From assembly GCF_042652185.1 (NCBI RefSeq), contig NZ_JBHSIX010000028.1: a stretch of DNA of 64,000 bases; one strand, given 5' to 3'. The DNA comes from Actinacidiphila fildesensis. Its GTDB lineage: Bacteria; Actinomycetota; Actinomycetes; Streptomycetales; Streptomycetaceae. The position numbers and the translations under genes are program-made. The notes under the pieces were generated by a model. That model searched no databases. It saw nothing but the letters and a program-made list of their open reading frames with translations, and was not told where the DNA came from. Shown one piece after another: positions 16,978 to 26,300 of this stretch (position 1 is its first letter; the number at the start of each line of letters is the position of its first letter).

Positions 16978-17089
16978 GGGCGTTCCTCTCCTGGAGATCG
17001 ATGTGAGGGGAAGCGGCTCAGTGACGCCCGACACGCCGAACGGAAGGTCGCGTACTGGGCGCACCGGCGCTGCTTCCGGTGGTGCACCG

Positions 17090-17773
17090 TCAGGCGGCGT
17101 AGCCCTTACCGCCGATGAGGGTCTCCAGGTCGTAGGTCGACATGGTCCACTGCCGGGGTACGTTGCCCCAGCTGGACCCACCGGCGCCTTCCGCGGCCGG
17201 GTCGTAGACGTAGACCGTGTCCCCGTTGTTGGCGTACCCGACGACCGTCACGTAGTGGAAGATCGTCCGGTTCTGGTTGGGATAGTTCGGCGGCGCCCCG
17301 GTGTAGCCGGCCGGGATCCACAGGTTCACCACCATGGGGTAGCCCCGGTCGATGTCGAACATCACGTCGTACTTGAAGAGGTTCCGCTGTGCCTGCGTCG
17401 GGTTCCAGTCGATGGTCTTGAACTCGTACCACCGGGTGTTTCCGGAATTGTTGAGTTCGGTTGCCACCTCCTGGGCGCTGTCCGTGCCGTCGCCGTCGGT
17501 CCCCATGTGATTGGCGTACGTCGTCTGGCTGTGCGGCGTGTAGCCGAGCCGGGACTGCAACGCCATCTGGACCGAGGCGGGGGCGCAGAAGTTGCCGTTC
17601 TCCTGCGGGTACCAGGAACGACCGATGAAGACGGTGCCGGGAAGGCCTCCGCCTGGTGGGTCGGCCAGGGCGGGTGAGGCCGGTGCGAGGACGGCGGCCA
17701 GCGCGCTGAACAGCACCAGGCCCATCATGGTGGCGCGACCTCGTGCGCGGCCTTGCTTGTTGCGTCGAAGCAT
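17090..17773 (-). CDS. Secreted C39-like (papain-fold) cysteine peptidase
   Basis: This 227-residue protein has an Arg-rich n-region, a signal peptide ending near ALA (residue 37) and a C39_2-type domain. The catalytic triad is visible as C63 in NFCAPASVQM, H173 in IFHYVTVVGY and D191 in VYVYDPA. Secreted C39-like enzymes of this kind occur widely in streptomycetes. Here it is the promoter-proximal member of the four-gene secreted cassette and may process or cross-act with the lectin and SH3-like proteins. GGGAGTGA precedes the ATG. Confidence 0.85.
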   Translation of the reverse strand: MLRRNKQGRARGRATMMGLVLFSALAAVLAPASPALADPPGGGLPGTVFIGRSWYPQENGNFCAPASVQMALQSRLGYTPHSQTTYANHMGTDGDGTDSAQEVATELNNSGNTRWYEFKTIDWNPTQAQRNLFKYDVMFDIDRGYPMVVNLWIPAGYTGAPPNYPNQNRTIFHYVTVVGYANNGDTVYVYDPAAEGAGGSSWGNVPRQWTMSTYDLETLIGGKGYAA

Positions 17774-18030
17774 GTTCACTCCCGTGTGACGTGTGGCGGA
17801 CCGGGCTGGGCCTTCGTGCTTCGCCCTTGTCGTATGTGCCACAACCTCGCTCGCCTGGGGTTTGTGCGACAGGTGCGGGGGCGTCGGACAAACAACGCCG
17901 GACAAAGCAGGCGCGTTCTGGCGGGGGAAGGCCGTCATGATCCGGGGGCTCTAGCATGTCCAGGGGGTTCGTTGGGGCTCGTTGAAGTGGTCGTGTCGCG
18001 GTGCGCGTTCACGGCCGTTGGGGGGTTGTG
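17774..18030. promoter_or_regulatory. Divergent promoter region (secreted cassette / nSTAND1 gene)
   Basis: This 257-bp region lies between two divergent starts and has no convincing coding frame. Near-direct repeats GTCGGACAAAC and GCCGGACAAAG lie about 15 bp apart near 17886-17905. A TAGCAT hexamer near 17953 could be a rightward -10. No regulator was assigned. Confidence 0.4.
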
Positions 18031-21000
18031 GTGGGTCGTCTGGAGAAACCGGTGGATCCGGAGGCCGGCGAGGTTCAAGCGCTGGCCTGGCAGCTGCGGC
18101 AGCTGCGGCAGGGGGCCGGGAACCCGGGATATCGCCTGTTGGCCAAGCGGGTCCACTTCTCGGCGAGCACGCTGGCGGATGCCGCCAGGGGCGAGCGGCT
18201 CGCTTCGCTGGAGGTGGTGTTGGCCTACGCCGAAGCGTGCGGCGGTGACCGTGACGAGTGGCGGGCGCGATGGTCGGCGGCTGCGAAGGCTCGTGCGGCG
18301 GCCGGTACCAAGGAGTCCGGACACGACGACGAGGCAGGCGCGGGTGAGCGGGAGGCCTGCCCCTATCAGGGGCTGACGGCATTTCAGGCAGAGGAGGCGG
18401 CACGGTTCTTCGGCCGCTCGCAGCTGGTCGAGCGTTTGGTGGGCCGGGTCGAGCAGTTGTCGTTCGTCGCGCTGTTCGGGGCGTCCGGCAGCGGGAAGTC
18501 CTCGCTGTTGCGGGCCGGGCTGCTCGGTTCGATCGCCGCGCATCCGGAGGCGGCAGGGCGCTGGCGGATCCTGCTGATGACGCCGACCGCCCATCCGATC
18601 GAGGAATTGTCCGACCAGCTCGCGAAGTTGTCCGGCGCCGATGTGCACCGGATGTACGAGGATCTGTCGCAGGATCCGGCCGCTTTGGACCTCGCGATCC
18701 GCGGCGCCATGGCCACCGATCCGGAGGAGTGCCGGGCGCTGCTAGTGGTCGACCAGTTCGAAGAGGTGTTCACGCTGTGCACCGGCGAGGGCGAACGCGC
18801 ACGGTTCATCGAGGCGCTGCTGGACGCGGCCCACGGCCCCGGACGCCGCACCACGGTGGTGCTCGGCGTGCGCGCGGACTTCCTGGCGCACCTCACCCAG
18901 CATCCCGGCCTGGCCGAGGCACTGGGAGACCAGGCGCAGCTGCTGGTCGGCCCGGTATCGGCCACCGACCTGCGGGAGATCATCGTCGGGCCTGCCGCTC
19001 ATGCCGGGCTACGGGTCGAACCGGAACTGCTGGCGACGGTGCTCGCCGACGCCGCCGGGGAGCCGGGCGCGTTGCCGCTCGTCTCGCATGCCCTGCTGGA
19101 GACGTGGCGGCGGCGATCAGTGAACTCCCTCACCCTGGCGGGGTACCACGCCAGCGGTGGTGTGCGCGGAGCGATCGCCCAGACCGCCGAGCGGGTTCAC
19201 GACGGGCTCAGCCCGGAGCAGCAGCAGATCGCCCGCAAGATCTTCCTGCGGCTCACCGCGCTGGGGGACGGCACCGAGGACACCCGGCGGCCCATCGTCC
19301 GCACCGAACTCGACGGCGTCGCGGATGCGCCGGTGGTCGCCGAGGTACTGGACCGGCTGGCCGGGGCCCGGCTGGTCGTGCTGGGGGACGGCACGGTGGA
19401 GGTGGCCCACGAGGCGCTGATCCGGGCCTGGCCCCGGCTGCACCGCTGGCTCACCGACGACCGGGCGAGCCTGCTCGTCCACCGCGGGCTCACCGAGGCC
19501 GCCCACGGCTGGCAGTCGTCGGACCGTGATGCCGGGGCGTTGTACCGCGGGGGCCGGCTGGCGGCCGCCCGCGCCTGGGTCCAGGAGCATCCCGGGAACC
19601 TGAACGAGTTGGAGGATGCCTTCCTCGCGGCGGGCAACGCCGCGGAACACGCGGAACACGCCAGCGCCCGGCGCCGCACCCGCCTGCTCAAGCGTCTCGT
19701 CATGGGCATGGCCCTGCTCATGACACTGGCCATGGTCAGCGGTTTCGTCGCCATGAGCCAGCGCACGGACGCCCGCCGTCAGCAGCAGGTCACGTTCGCC
19801 GATCAGCTCTCGCTGCGGGCCAGGAATCTGCTCGCCACCGATCCGGCGCTGGCCGGCCGGCTGGCGGTGGAGGCATACCGCTTGCACCCGGACACCGAAA
19901 CCGGCGGCGGCCTGCTCAGCGCCGCCGCGGCACCCAGACCGGTCGTCCTCAACGCCGGTGGTCCGGCCGTCTACGCGCTGGCGTTCAGCCCGGATCACTC
20001 GGTGCTGGCCTCCGCGGCCGTCGACGGGACGGTCGGCCTGTGGGACCCGGTGCGGGGCGCCCTGATCGCCACGCTCGACGGGCACGCCGGACGCGTGATG
20101 GCCGTGGCCTTCAGCGGGGACGGGAACCAGCTCGCCTCCCTGGCGATCGCCGGGACGTCCGGCTCCGTCACCGTCTGGGACACCCACACCCACCGCCAGG
20201 TGCGCCGGCTGGCCATCGACCACCCCGCCGCGGCCATGGCCTTCAGCTCCGACGGCGCGACGATCGCCGCCGGCACCGACACCGGCGGCATCGCCCTGTA
20301 CGACCTCACTCACCCATCCGGTGCGCCGTCCGCAACACTGCGGAGCCACCAGCACACCGTGCTGTCCCTGGCGTTCAGTTCCGACCGTCAGTACCTCGTA
20401 TCGGCGGCCGCGCAGGAAAGTCCCATCGTCTGGAACACGGCCACCGCAGCGGGCACCACCCTGCGCGGCGCCGATCATGTCGACTCGGTGGCGTTCGAGC
20501 CGTCAGGGCACCGCTTGGCGGCCGGGGCGGACGATCGAGGGGTGTATCTCTGGCTCGATGGCGACCTTTCGGCTCCGGCGACCTCCCTTCCCCTGCACGG
20601 TTCGTTCGGATGGGTGATCTCCGCTCCCGTCAACGACAAGATCGCGGTGGCGGACGAGAGCGGCACCGTCACCCTGCGGGACCTGCGGGGTGTCGAGCCC
20701 CCGCAGGCCTTCCGGGACCGGGGCCGCGTCGAGACGATGGCGGTGGCCCTGAGCCGCGACGGGTCGATCCTCGCCTCCGCCGGCTGGGACGGCGGCATCG
20801 TGCTGCACGACCTCCGCAACAAGCCGTTCGGCGGGTTCGACGCACAGGTCAACGATGTCGAGGTCAGCCCGGACGGACGCACGATCGCCTCGGCGGGCAG
20901 CGACGGATCCGTGCGACTGTGGGACGGCGCCGGGAAACCGGTCGGCGTGTTGGGAGATCAGCCCAACGGCGTGCAGGCGGTCGCCTTCAGCCCGGACGGT

Positions 21001-21816
21001 CACCTGCTCGCCGCGGTGTCCCGCAATCGCACCCTGACGATCTGGGACACCACCACCCGGCAGCCCGTCGGCCGGCCCGTCCAGATCCCCGCGGTCGGCG
21101 CCTCGACCGATGTGGCCTTCGGCCCCGGCGGCCGCTACCTCGCCGCGGCCACGCTCGGTCCCTATCTGTGGGACATGAGTCACCCGGCGTCGCCGGTTCC
21201 GGTGCCGCCCAAGAGCGCGCGTCTGGCCACGGCATTGGCGTTCAGCCCCGATGGGCGCCGCCTGCTGACCACCAGCGTCGGGGGATTCGTCAACGTTATC
21301 GACCTCGCGACCGGCGTCCAGGCAGACCGGTTCGACACCCACCAAGGCGTGGTGCAGGACCTGGCGGTCAGCCCGGACGGCACGACCCTCGCCACCGCCG
21401 GCGACAGCCGTACGATCAAACTGTGGGACACGGTGACCCACCGTCAGATCGCGGTGCTGAGCGGGCACAGCGCACCCATCCAGGTCCTCGCCTTCAGCCC
21501 GGACGGCCGCACCCTCGCCTCGGCCGGCGATGACCACACCGTAGTGACATGGGAGGTTGCCACCGGCCGCCGCATCGTCACCCTCACCGGCCACACCGGC
21601 ACAGTCCGCGGCCTGGCCTTCACCGCCGACGGCGCCCTCGTCTCCGGCGGCCAGGACGGCAGGATCATCCGGTGGACCCTTGATCCCGGCGCGGCCATGA
21701 CCCGCGTCTGCACCGTGGTCGAACGCGGCCTGAGCCGGGATGAATGGGCGGCATACCTTCCGTCCCTTCCGTACCGGCCAACCTGCGACCGCGTCAGCGG
21801 CGTCACATCGCGCTGA
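18031..21816 (+). CDS. HTH-nSTAND1 NTPase with C-terminal WD40 repeats
   Basis: This protein of about 1261 residues combines an N-terminal helix-turn-helix (about 27-75), a STAND NTPase of the nSTAND1 class, one transmembrane segment (about 555-580) and a WD40 propeller of roughly 12-14 blades to the end. Walker A is FGASGSGKSS (150-158) and Walker B is LLVVDQFEEVF (about 238-247). Blades carry the SPDG..LASA/WD signature. GTG 18031 was chosen for the GGGGGG site 5 bp upstream; GTG 18028 is also possible. STAND proteins sense a ligand through the repeat domain and then oligomerise. Several are antiphage effectors, but others regulate transcription. Its place beside a Wadjet operon favours defence without proving it. 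Confidence 0.85.
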   Translation: MGRLEKPVDPEAGEVQALAWQLRQLRQGAGNPGYRLLAKRVHFSASTLADAARGERLASLEVVLAYAEACGGDRDEWRARWSAAAKARAAAGTKESGHDDEAGAGEREACPYQGLTAFQAEEAARFFGRSQLVERLVGRVEQLSFVALFGASGSGKSSLLRAGLLGSIAAHPEAAGRWRILLMTPTAHPIEELSDQLAKLSGADVHRMYEDLSQDPAALDLAIRGAMATDPEECRALLVVDQFEEVFTLCTGEGERARFIEALLDAAHGPGRRTTVVLGVRADFLAHLTQHPGLAEALGDQAQLLVGPVSATDLREIIVGPAAHAGLRVEPELLATVLADAAGEPGALPLVSHALLETWRRRSVNSLTLAGYHASGGVRGAIAQTAERVHDGLSPEQQQIARKIFLRLTALGDGTEDTRRPIVRTELDGVADAPVVAEVLDRLAGARLVVLGDGTVEVAHEALIRAWPRLHRWLTDDRASLLVHRGLTEAAHGWQSSDRDAGALYRGGRLAAARAWVQEHPGNLNELEDAFLAAGNAAEHAEHASARRRTRLLKRLVMGMALLMTLAMVSGFVAMSQRTDARRQQQVTFADQLSLRARNLLATDPALAGRLAVEAYRLHPDTETGGGLLSAAAAPRPVVLNAGGPAVYALAFSPDHSVLASAAVDGTVGLWDPVRGALIATLDGHAGRVMAVAFSGDGNQLASLAIAGTSGSVTVWDTHTHRQVRRLAIDHPAAAMAFSSDGATIAAGTDTGGIALYDLTHPSGAPSATLRSHQHTVLSLAFSSDRQYLVSAAAQESPIVWNTATAAGTTLRGADHVDSVAFEPSGHRLAAGADDRGVYLWLDGDLSAPATSLPLHGSFGWVISAPVNDKIAVADESGTVTLRDLRGVEPPQAFRDRGRVETMAVALSRDGSILASAGWDGGIVLHDLRNKPFGGFDAQVNDVEVSPDGRTIASAGSDGSVRLWDGAGKPVGVLGDQPNGVQAVAFSPDGHLLAAVSRNRTLTIWDTTTRQPVGRPVQIPAVGASTDVAFGPGGRYLAAATLGPYLWDMSHPASPVPVPPKSARLATALAFSPDGRRLLTTSVGGFVNVIDLATGVQADRFDTHQGVVQDLAVSPDGTTLATAGDSRTIKLWDTVTHRQIAVLSGHSAPIQVLAFSPDGRTLASAGDDHTVVTWEVATGRRIVTLTGHTGTVRGLAFTADGALVSGGQDGRIIRWTLDPGAAMTRVCTVVERGLSRDEWAAYLPSLPYRPTCDRVSGVTSR

Positions 21817-22120
21817 CCCCGCCCATCGGCCGCAGTTGGCGCAGGGCGAGGATCCCGCCGATGGCGGGGAGCAGCGTCAAGGCCGTGGTGCGCGGGGTTC
21901 GGCGCGCACGCCCGGTTCAGGGCCGAGTACGGCGGCTGCTCGGAGCTCCCGCGCTCGGATGACTTGGCGGTTGTCTGAATGGAGGTGGGCGGACACCAAC
22001 AAGGACAATGTGAATCGGCGGGTGCGGCTGAGTTTCCTCGGGTAGGGCGATGACCGGACGAGACTGTAGAGCCGAAGTCCGGCCGCACCAAATGGCTGGT
22101 GTGGGCGGGCGCGTGCGGGC
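21817..22120. other. Junction between the nSTAND1 gene and the Wadjet operon
   Basis: About 300 bp without an intact gene. It contains a decayed copy of the yjbQ 3' end (listed separately) and, after it, a weak inverted repeat (CCGGAC/GTCCGG at about 22054-22082) that could end either flanking transcript. Confidence 0.6.
21984..22045 (+). repeat. Second copy of the yjbQ 3' end (divergent allele, decayed upstream)
   Basis: In frame it reads ADTNKDNVNRRVRLSFLG and then TAG, against VDTNHDNPRRQVRLSFLG and TGA in yjbQ. Several differences are synonymous (CTC/CTT, AAT/AAC), so the copy comes from another yjbQ allele, not from a recent duplication. Upstream similarity continues weakly with indels to about 21955, so only a stump remains. 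Same orientation as yjbQ. Confidence 0.75.
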
Positions 22121-23383
22121 TCAGCTCAGGTCCTCCACCAGTTGGTCGAGGGTGGCCTCCTCGTGGAGGGCGATGCTCAGTCCTTCCATGGTGGGCGCGA
22201 GGTCGGCGTCCCAGTCGGCATCGACCGGATGGCCTGACAGCGGAAGCCGGGGGACACCCTGGGCCTGGGTGCGGGCGGCGAGGCGTTCGTAGTCCTCGGC
22301 GTGCAGACGCCATGGGTCCGCGTCGTAGCGGCGGGTGATCCGGTTGGCCAAGGCGATGCCCGGCCAGTCGAAGTCGCCGTGATAGGCGAAACGGCAGCCG
22401 GTGGCGGCGAGGGCGTCGAGGAGGGTGAGGGTCGCGGTGGAGGCGCTGCCTGACGTGCAGACGAGCGGTTGTGTGCAGGCGGCGTCCGCCGCGGCTTCCA
22501 CCACGCGGGGGTTCTCGCAGATACGGATGAGCGTGCCGGGCGCCATGGTCAGCCGCAGGACGTGCAGGTCACGCAAGGTGAGGTGCGTTTCGGCGTAGTT
22601 CTCGGTCCGTTCTCGCAAGGCCCGTTCGCGCCAACTGTCGCCCTCGGGGCGCAGACCGTAGGCGAGGACAGTGCTGGAAACCTCGTCCGGGGTGACACCG
22701 GCCAGCCGCCACAGGGCGCGGCGTCCGGCCGCATTGTCGGGCAGCTCGGCGCCATGGGCGAGGGCGATGCCTCGCTGGACGAGCCGCGCCAGCCAGGTGC
22801 CGTCGTCCAGTCCATGCGCGGACCCGGTTGCTTCCGCGGCGATCTCACCTCGGCCACGGACCCCCGCTCTCGCCGGTCCCAGTAGCAGAGCGAGGATCTG
22901 TACGGCCTGGTGGAGGGTGGCTACCGCGGCCTCAGGAGCCACGCCTCCGGGCACGCCTGATCGGCGGAGCCCGTCGTACCACTGCTGTGCCCAGTCCTCG
23001 CCGCCGAGAGCGGACGCGTCCAAGGAAGTGGAGACCGAGGACCACATGTGTTCTCGCCGGGTTTCGGCCGCCGACCGGACGGCCCGGCGATCAGTGAGGG
23101 CCGGTCCGAGTGCTTGGAGGGTATCCACCAGTCCGGTGCCGGCGGCCGAAGCCCGCAGACGTGCGTCCAGCTCGTCGAGCCGCACGGTGACCGTGGTGCT
23201 CGTGAGCGTCCTGCCGAGGAGTTGGGACAGAGCGGTCCGTTCCTGTGCGTTGAGGTTGGTTACCTTCAGCGATCCGATTGCCTGGAGGCCGTTGCTCTCC
23301 AGGCGTTTGCGCGTGCCGTTCCACAGCCGGTGGAGGTCGGGACCGGCCAGCCAGGTCCGTGTCTCGGCGGGCAGCGTGCTCAT
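22121..23383 (-). CDS. jetD: Wadjet system nuclease subunit JetD (DUF2399/TIGR02679 family)
   Basis: JetD is the Toprim-fold subunit that nicks or cleaves circular DNA extruded by the JetABC SMC complex. The 420-residue product has the N-terminal DUF3323-like region and a C-terminal Toprim. The metal-binding acid is E290 in RICENPRVVEAA and the DxD pair is D337/D339 in HGDFDWPGIALANR. The ATG at 23383 overlaps the jetC stop by four bases (ATGA). It is the last gene of jetABCD. Confidence 0.88.
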   Translation of the reverse strand: MSTLPAETRTWLAGPDLHRLWNGTRKRLESNGLQAIGSLKVTNLNAQERTALSQLLGRTLTSTTVTVRLDELDARLRASAAGTGLVDTLQALGPALTDRRAVRSAAETRREHMWSSVSTSLDASALGGEDWAQQWYDGLRRSGVPGGVAPEAAVATLHQAVQILALLLGPARAGVRGRGEIAAEATGSAHGLDDGTWLARLVQRGIALAHGAELPDNAAGRRALWRLAGVTPDEVSSTVLAYGLRPEGDSWRERALRERTENYAETHLTLRDLHVLRLTMAPGTLIRICENPRVVEAAADAACTQPLVCTSGSASTATLTLLDALAATGCRFAYHGDFDWPGIALANRITRRYDADPWRLHAEDYERLAARTQAQGVPRLPLSGHPVDADWDADLAPTMEGLSIALHEEATLDQLVEDLS

Positions 23384-26300
23384 ACGGACACCAGGCGCCG
23401 GTGGCGGCCGTTCCAGGTGTAGTGCAGGGTGGCCACGCCGCGTACATGAGGATCGCGCAGACACTCGTAGATGTGCAGGGACGGCACCTCGGGCCAATTG
23501 CCCATGAGTCGTTCGCTGGTCAGCACGAAGTCGAGATCGAGGTCGACGAGGATCCGGCCGAGCCGTCCGTGGGTGGGCTCGTCGACCTTGGCGAAGGCAT
23601 CGTCGAGCAGGATCAACCGCGGTGCGTGCGGTGCGGTTTCGCCGAGGGTGGTGAAGTGGGCGGCGGCCGCGGCGAAGAGTATGAGGTAGGAGAGCACGCG
23701 CTGCTCGCCCTGGCTGAGGCCGGTGCGACTGGTCAGCCGGCGCTTGCGGCCCGGGGCTGCGTCCTCGACCACGAAGGTGTGGAAGCGGTACCAGTCACGG
23801 TAGTCCAACGCGGTACGCAGATGAGCGGCATAGCCGGCCGACGGGTCGGCCCTGCGGGCGTCCTCGATCCGTCGCTGCAGCACTTCCCGGAGCCGGTCGG
23901 TCTGCTCGCGTGTCCGGAGACCCGAGGGGCTGCGGAGCAGCTCGACGGCCGCACGCACGTCCGTGTCGACGTCCTCGTCCAGCTTCCATTGCAGCTCTAC
24001 TCCGAGCCCGTGCGATGTGCGGACAGTCCTGAGCGTGGCGTTGAGCGCTGCCACCAGGTTGGCAGCGGTGATGACCTGTGTCGACAGGTGGTCGCCGAGT
24101 TCGCCGGCGAGAAAGCGCTGGAAGACCTCGCGTTCTCGCTCGGTGAGCCGGCCGCGGGCCTCGGCGGCCTGGGAGGCGATCCGCTCTCCCACTACGGCGA
24201 CGTCATGGGAACCGTGGTCGTCCAGGAGGCGGCAGACCTTGATCCCGTCGCGCTCGTCCAGCTGTGCGTCATAGCCCCCGGCGAGCGCGTCACGCAGTAC
24301 GTCGTACCGCCGCATCAGCGTGTTGTCGGACACGTCGTCGCCCGAGCGCTCCAGCCGCGCGTTGACCGCGTTCGCCAGTTCACGCAGGGCCCGGATTCTG
24401 GCACGGGCGTCCGCCGTGAGCAGGTCGGCGGAGCTCTCCGGCAGGCCTGTCCGGTCCCATCCGGCGCCGCGGAGGACCTCCGGGCGGGCGAGGGCCCCGC
24501 GCAGGGCGTTGCCGGCGTCGATCACCGCGGACTCCTGGCGGGCCAAGTCCTCGCGAAGTCCCTTCTCCGCTTCCTCGGCTCGGGCCCGGCTCTCCCGAAG
24601 TTCATCCATGGTGTGCTGGGCCTTGGGGAGGGCACCCAGTGCCGCCGTGATCCGTTCCTTCGCCGCTTCCTCCCGGGTCAGGATCTCGCTTTCGGCCGAT
24701 CCGACGGCTTCTTCGAGGGTAGCCAGCTCCCTGCGGGCCGGGCGGAGTGCGTCGAGCCGGGACTGGTAGTCACCCTGCGCCCGGAGACGGTCCGCGTATG
24801 CCTTCTCGTACGCCTCCAGTGCGGATCGCTCGGTGCCGGATCTATTGATCGTGCCGTGGACCGCTCTGGACAGCCGCACGAGGCCACTGTGCACGGTCGC
24901 CAGCGCGGTGTCGATGCGTTCCAGGGCCTCGGTGCCGGTGGGCAGGTCGTTCGCGGTCGCGGCGGCGTCGGCCGCGGCGCGAGCTCTCGCTGCGCGGGTG
25001 CGGGCCCCCTCTGCCGTGCGGGCGGCCGTCGACGCCTTACTGGTCAGGACTTGGAGGTCGGACTCCCTGCCGTTGGCTTCGTTCCAGGCGCTGGAGAGCA
25101 GGCGGGAAGGGGGGAATCTCCGCAGCGCGTCCGCCAGGGACCGGCGTTGGGCATTGAGGCGATCCAGTTCTCGGCGTTCGCCGGTGAGCTGTTGAGCGGC
25201 CTCCGCGAGCCGGACGTCAAGTTCGGCCAGCTTGCGGCGACGGGTTTCGGCGCGGGTGGCGGCTCCCACGAACTCGGCCGCGGGCTTGAGGTGCCGCCCT
25301 CTGAGTGCGCCGAGACGCCAACTGCCGTCGACCTGGACCGCGCTGGCCGCCGCGGTCTCGTAGGCCGGGGCCAGAGCGATGGAGGACAGGACCCGGTCGA
25401 CGAGTTCAGCTGTGACACCGGTCTGGGCCGGTACGACTGGGCGCAGGGCGGCTGCCAGGGTGGGGCCCTCCGGCACCGCCGCACGCGAGTCGAGGAGGGT
25501 GTCGAGGGTGCCCGGATCGAGGACCGAGCCGTCGGCGCTGATCCAGGCGTCCAGGAGCCCGCTGGCCTCCAGCGCTGCTTCCAGATGTGCTCGCTCGGTC
25601 GTGGACAGTTCCTCGGTGAAATCCACCAGCTGGTAGAAAGGCGCCCCACTCCCCGCGGTGCGGTCAGCGGCGCGGTGGGGAGGGACCGGGGGCTCCGGGT
25701 CGGTCTGCCGCTCCCAGGCCCGCCGCTGCTGCTCCAGATCCTTGTACGAGACAGTTAGCTGATGGACCGCCAACGCGGCATGGTCCCGCTGATCGGAAAG
25801 CCACTGGCCGTACGGGTCGAGGACGAGGTGAGCGGCTTGTCCGGCTTCCGTGTCGATCTCCGCGGGAAGCGTTCGGTCCGCGAAGGGCGCGTCCGGTGCG
25901 GTCTCGCAGACGATCGCCTCCAGAACGGGGTCGAGAGCTGGGCAGCCGGGGGCGAGCGCTGAGATGACGTGCTCAGCCCAGTCGGTGACCTCGCGTGCGT
26001 AGGAGACGCTGGTGGCAACCACCTGCGTGCGGGCATGCTCCAGTCGGCCGGCGACGTCCTCCATCTCCGTCTCCAGCCTTTCCCGTTCGGCATCCGCAAG
26101 CGAGGCTTCCGCTACTGCTTCGCGGGTGTGCGCGGAGAGCCGTTGTACCTCCTTGACCATACGAGAGCGGTTCTTGGCCACCGACTGGCCACCTTCCAAC
26201 TGCGCACGCCATGCGTCCAGGGCCCGCGCGGTGGCTGCCGTGTCGGCAGCGATGACGCGTTGATGTCGCACGGTCTGCGTTTCGCCGTCAGGGTCCGCCA

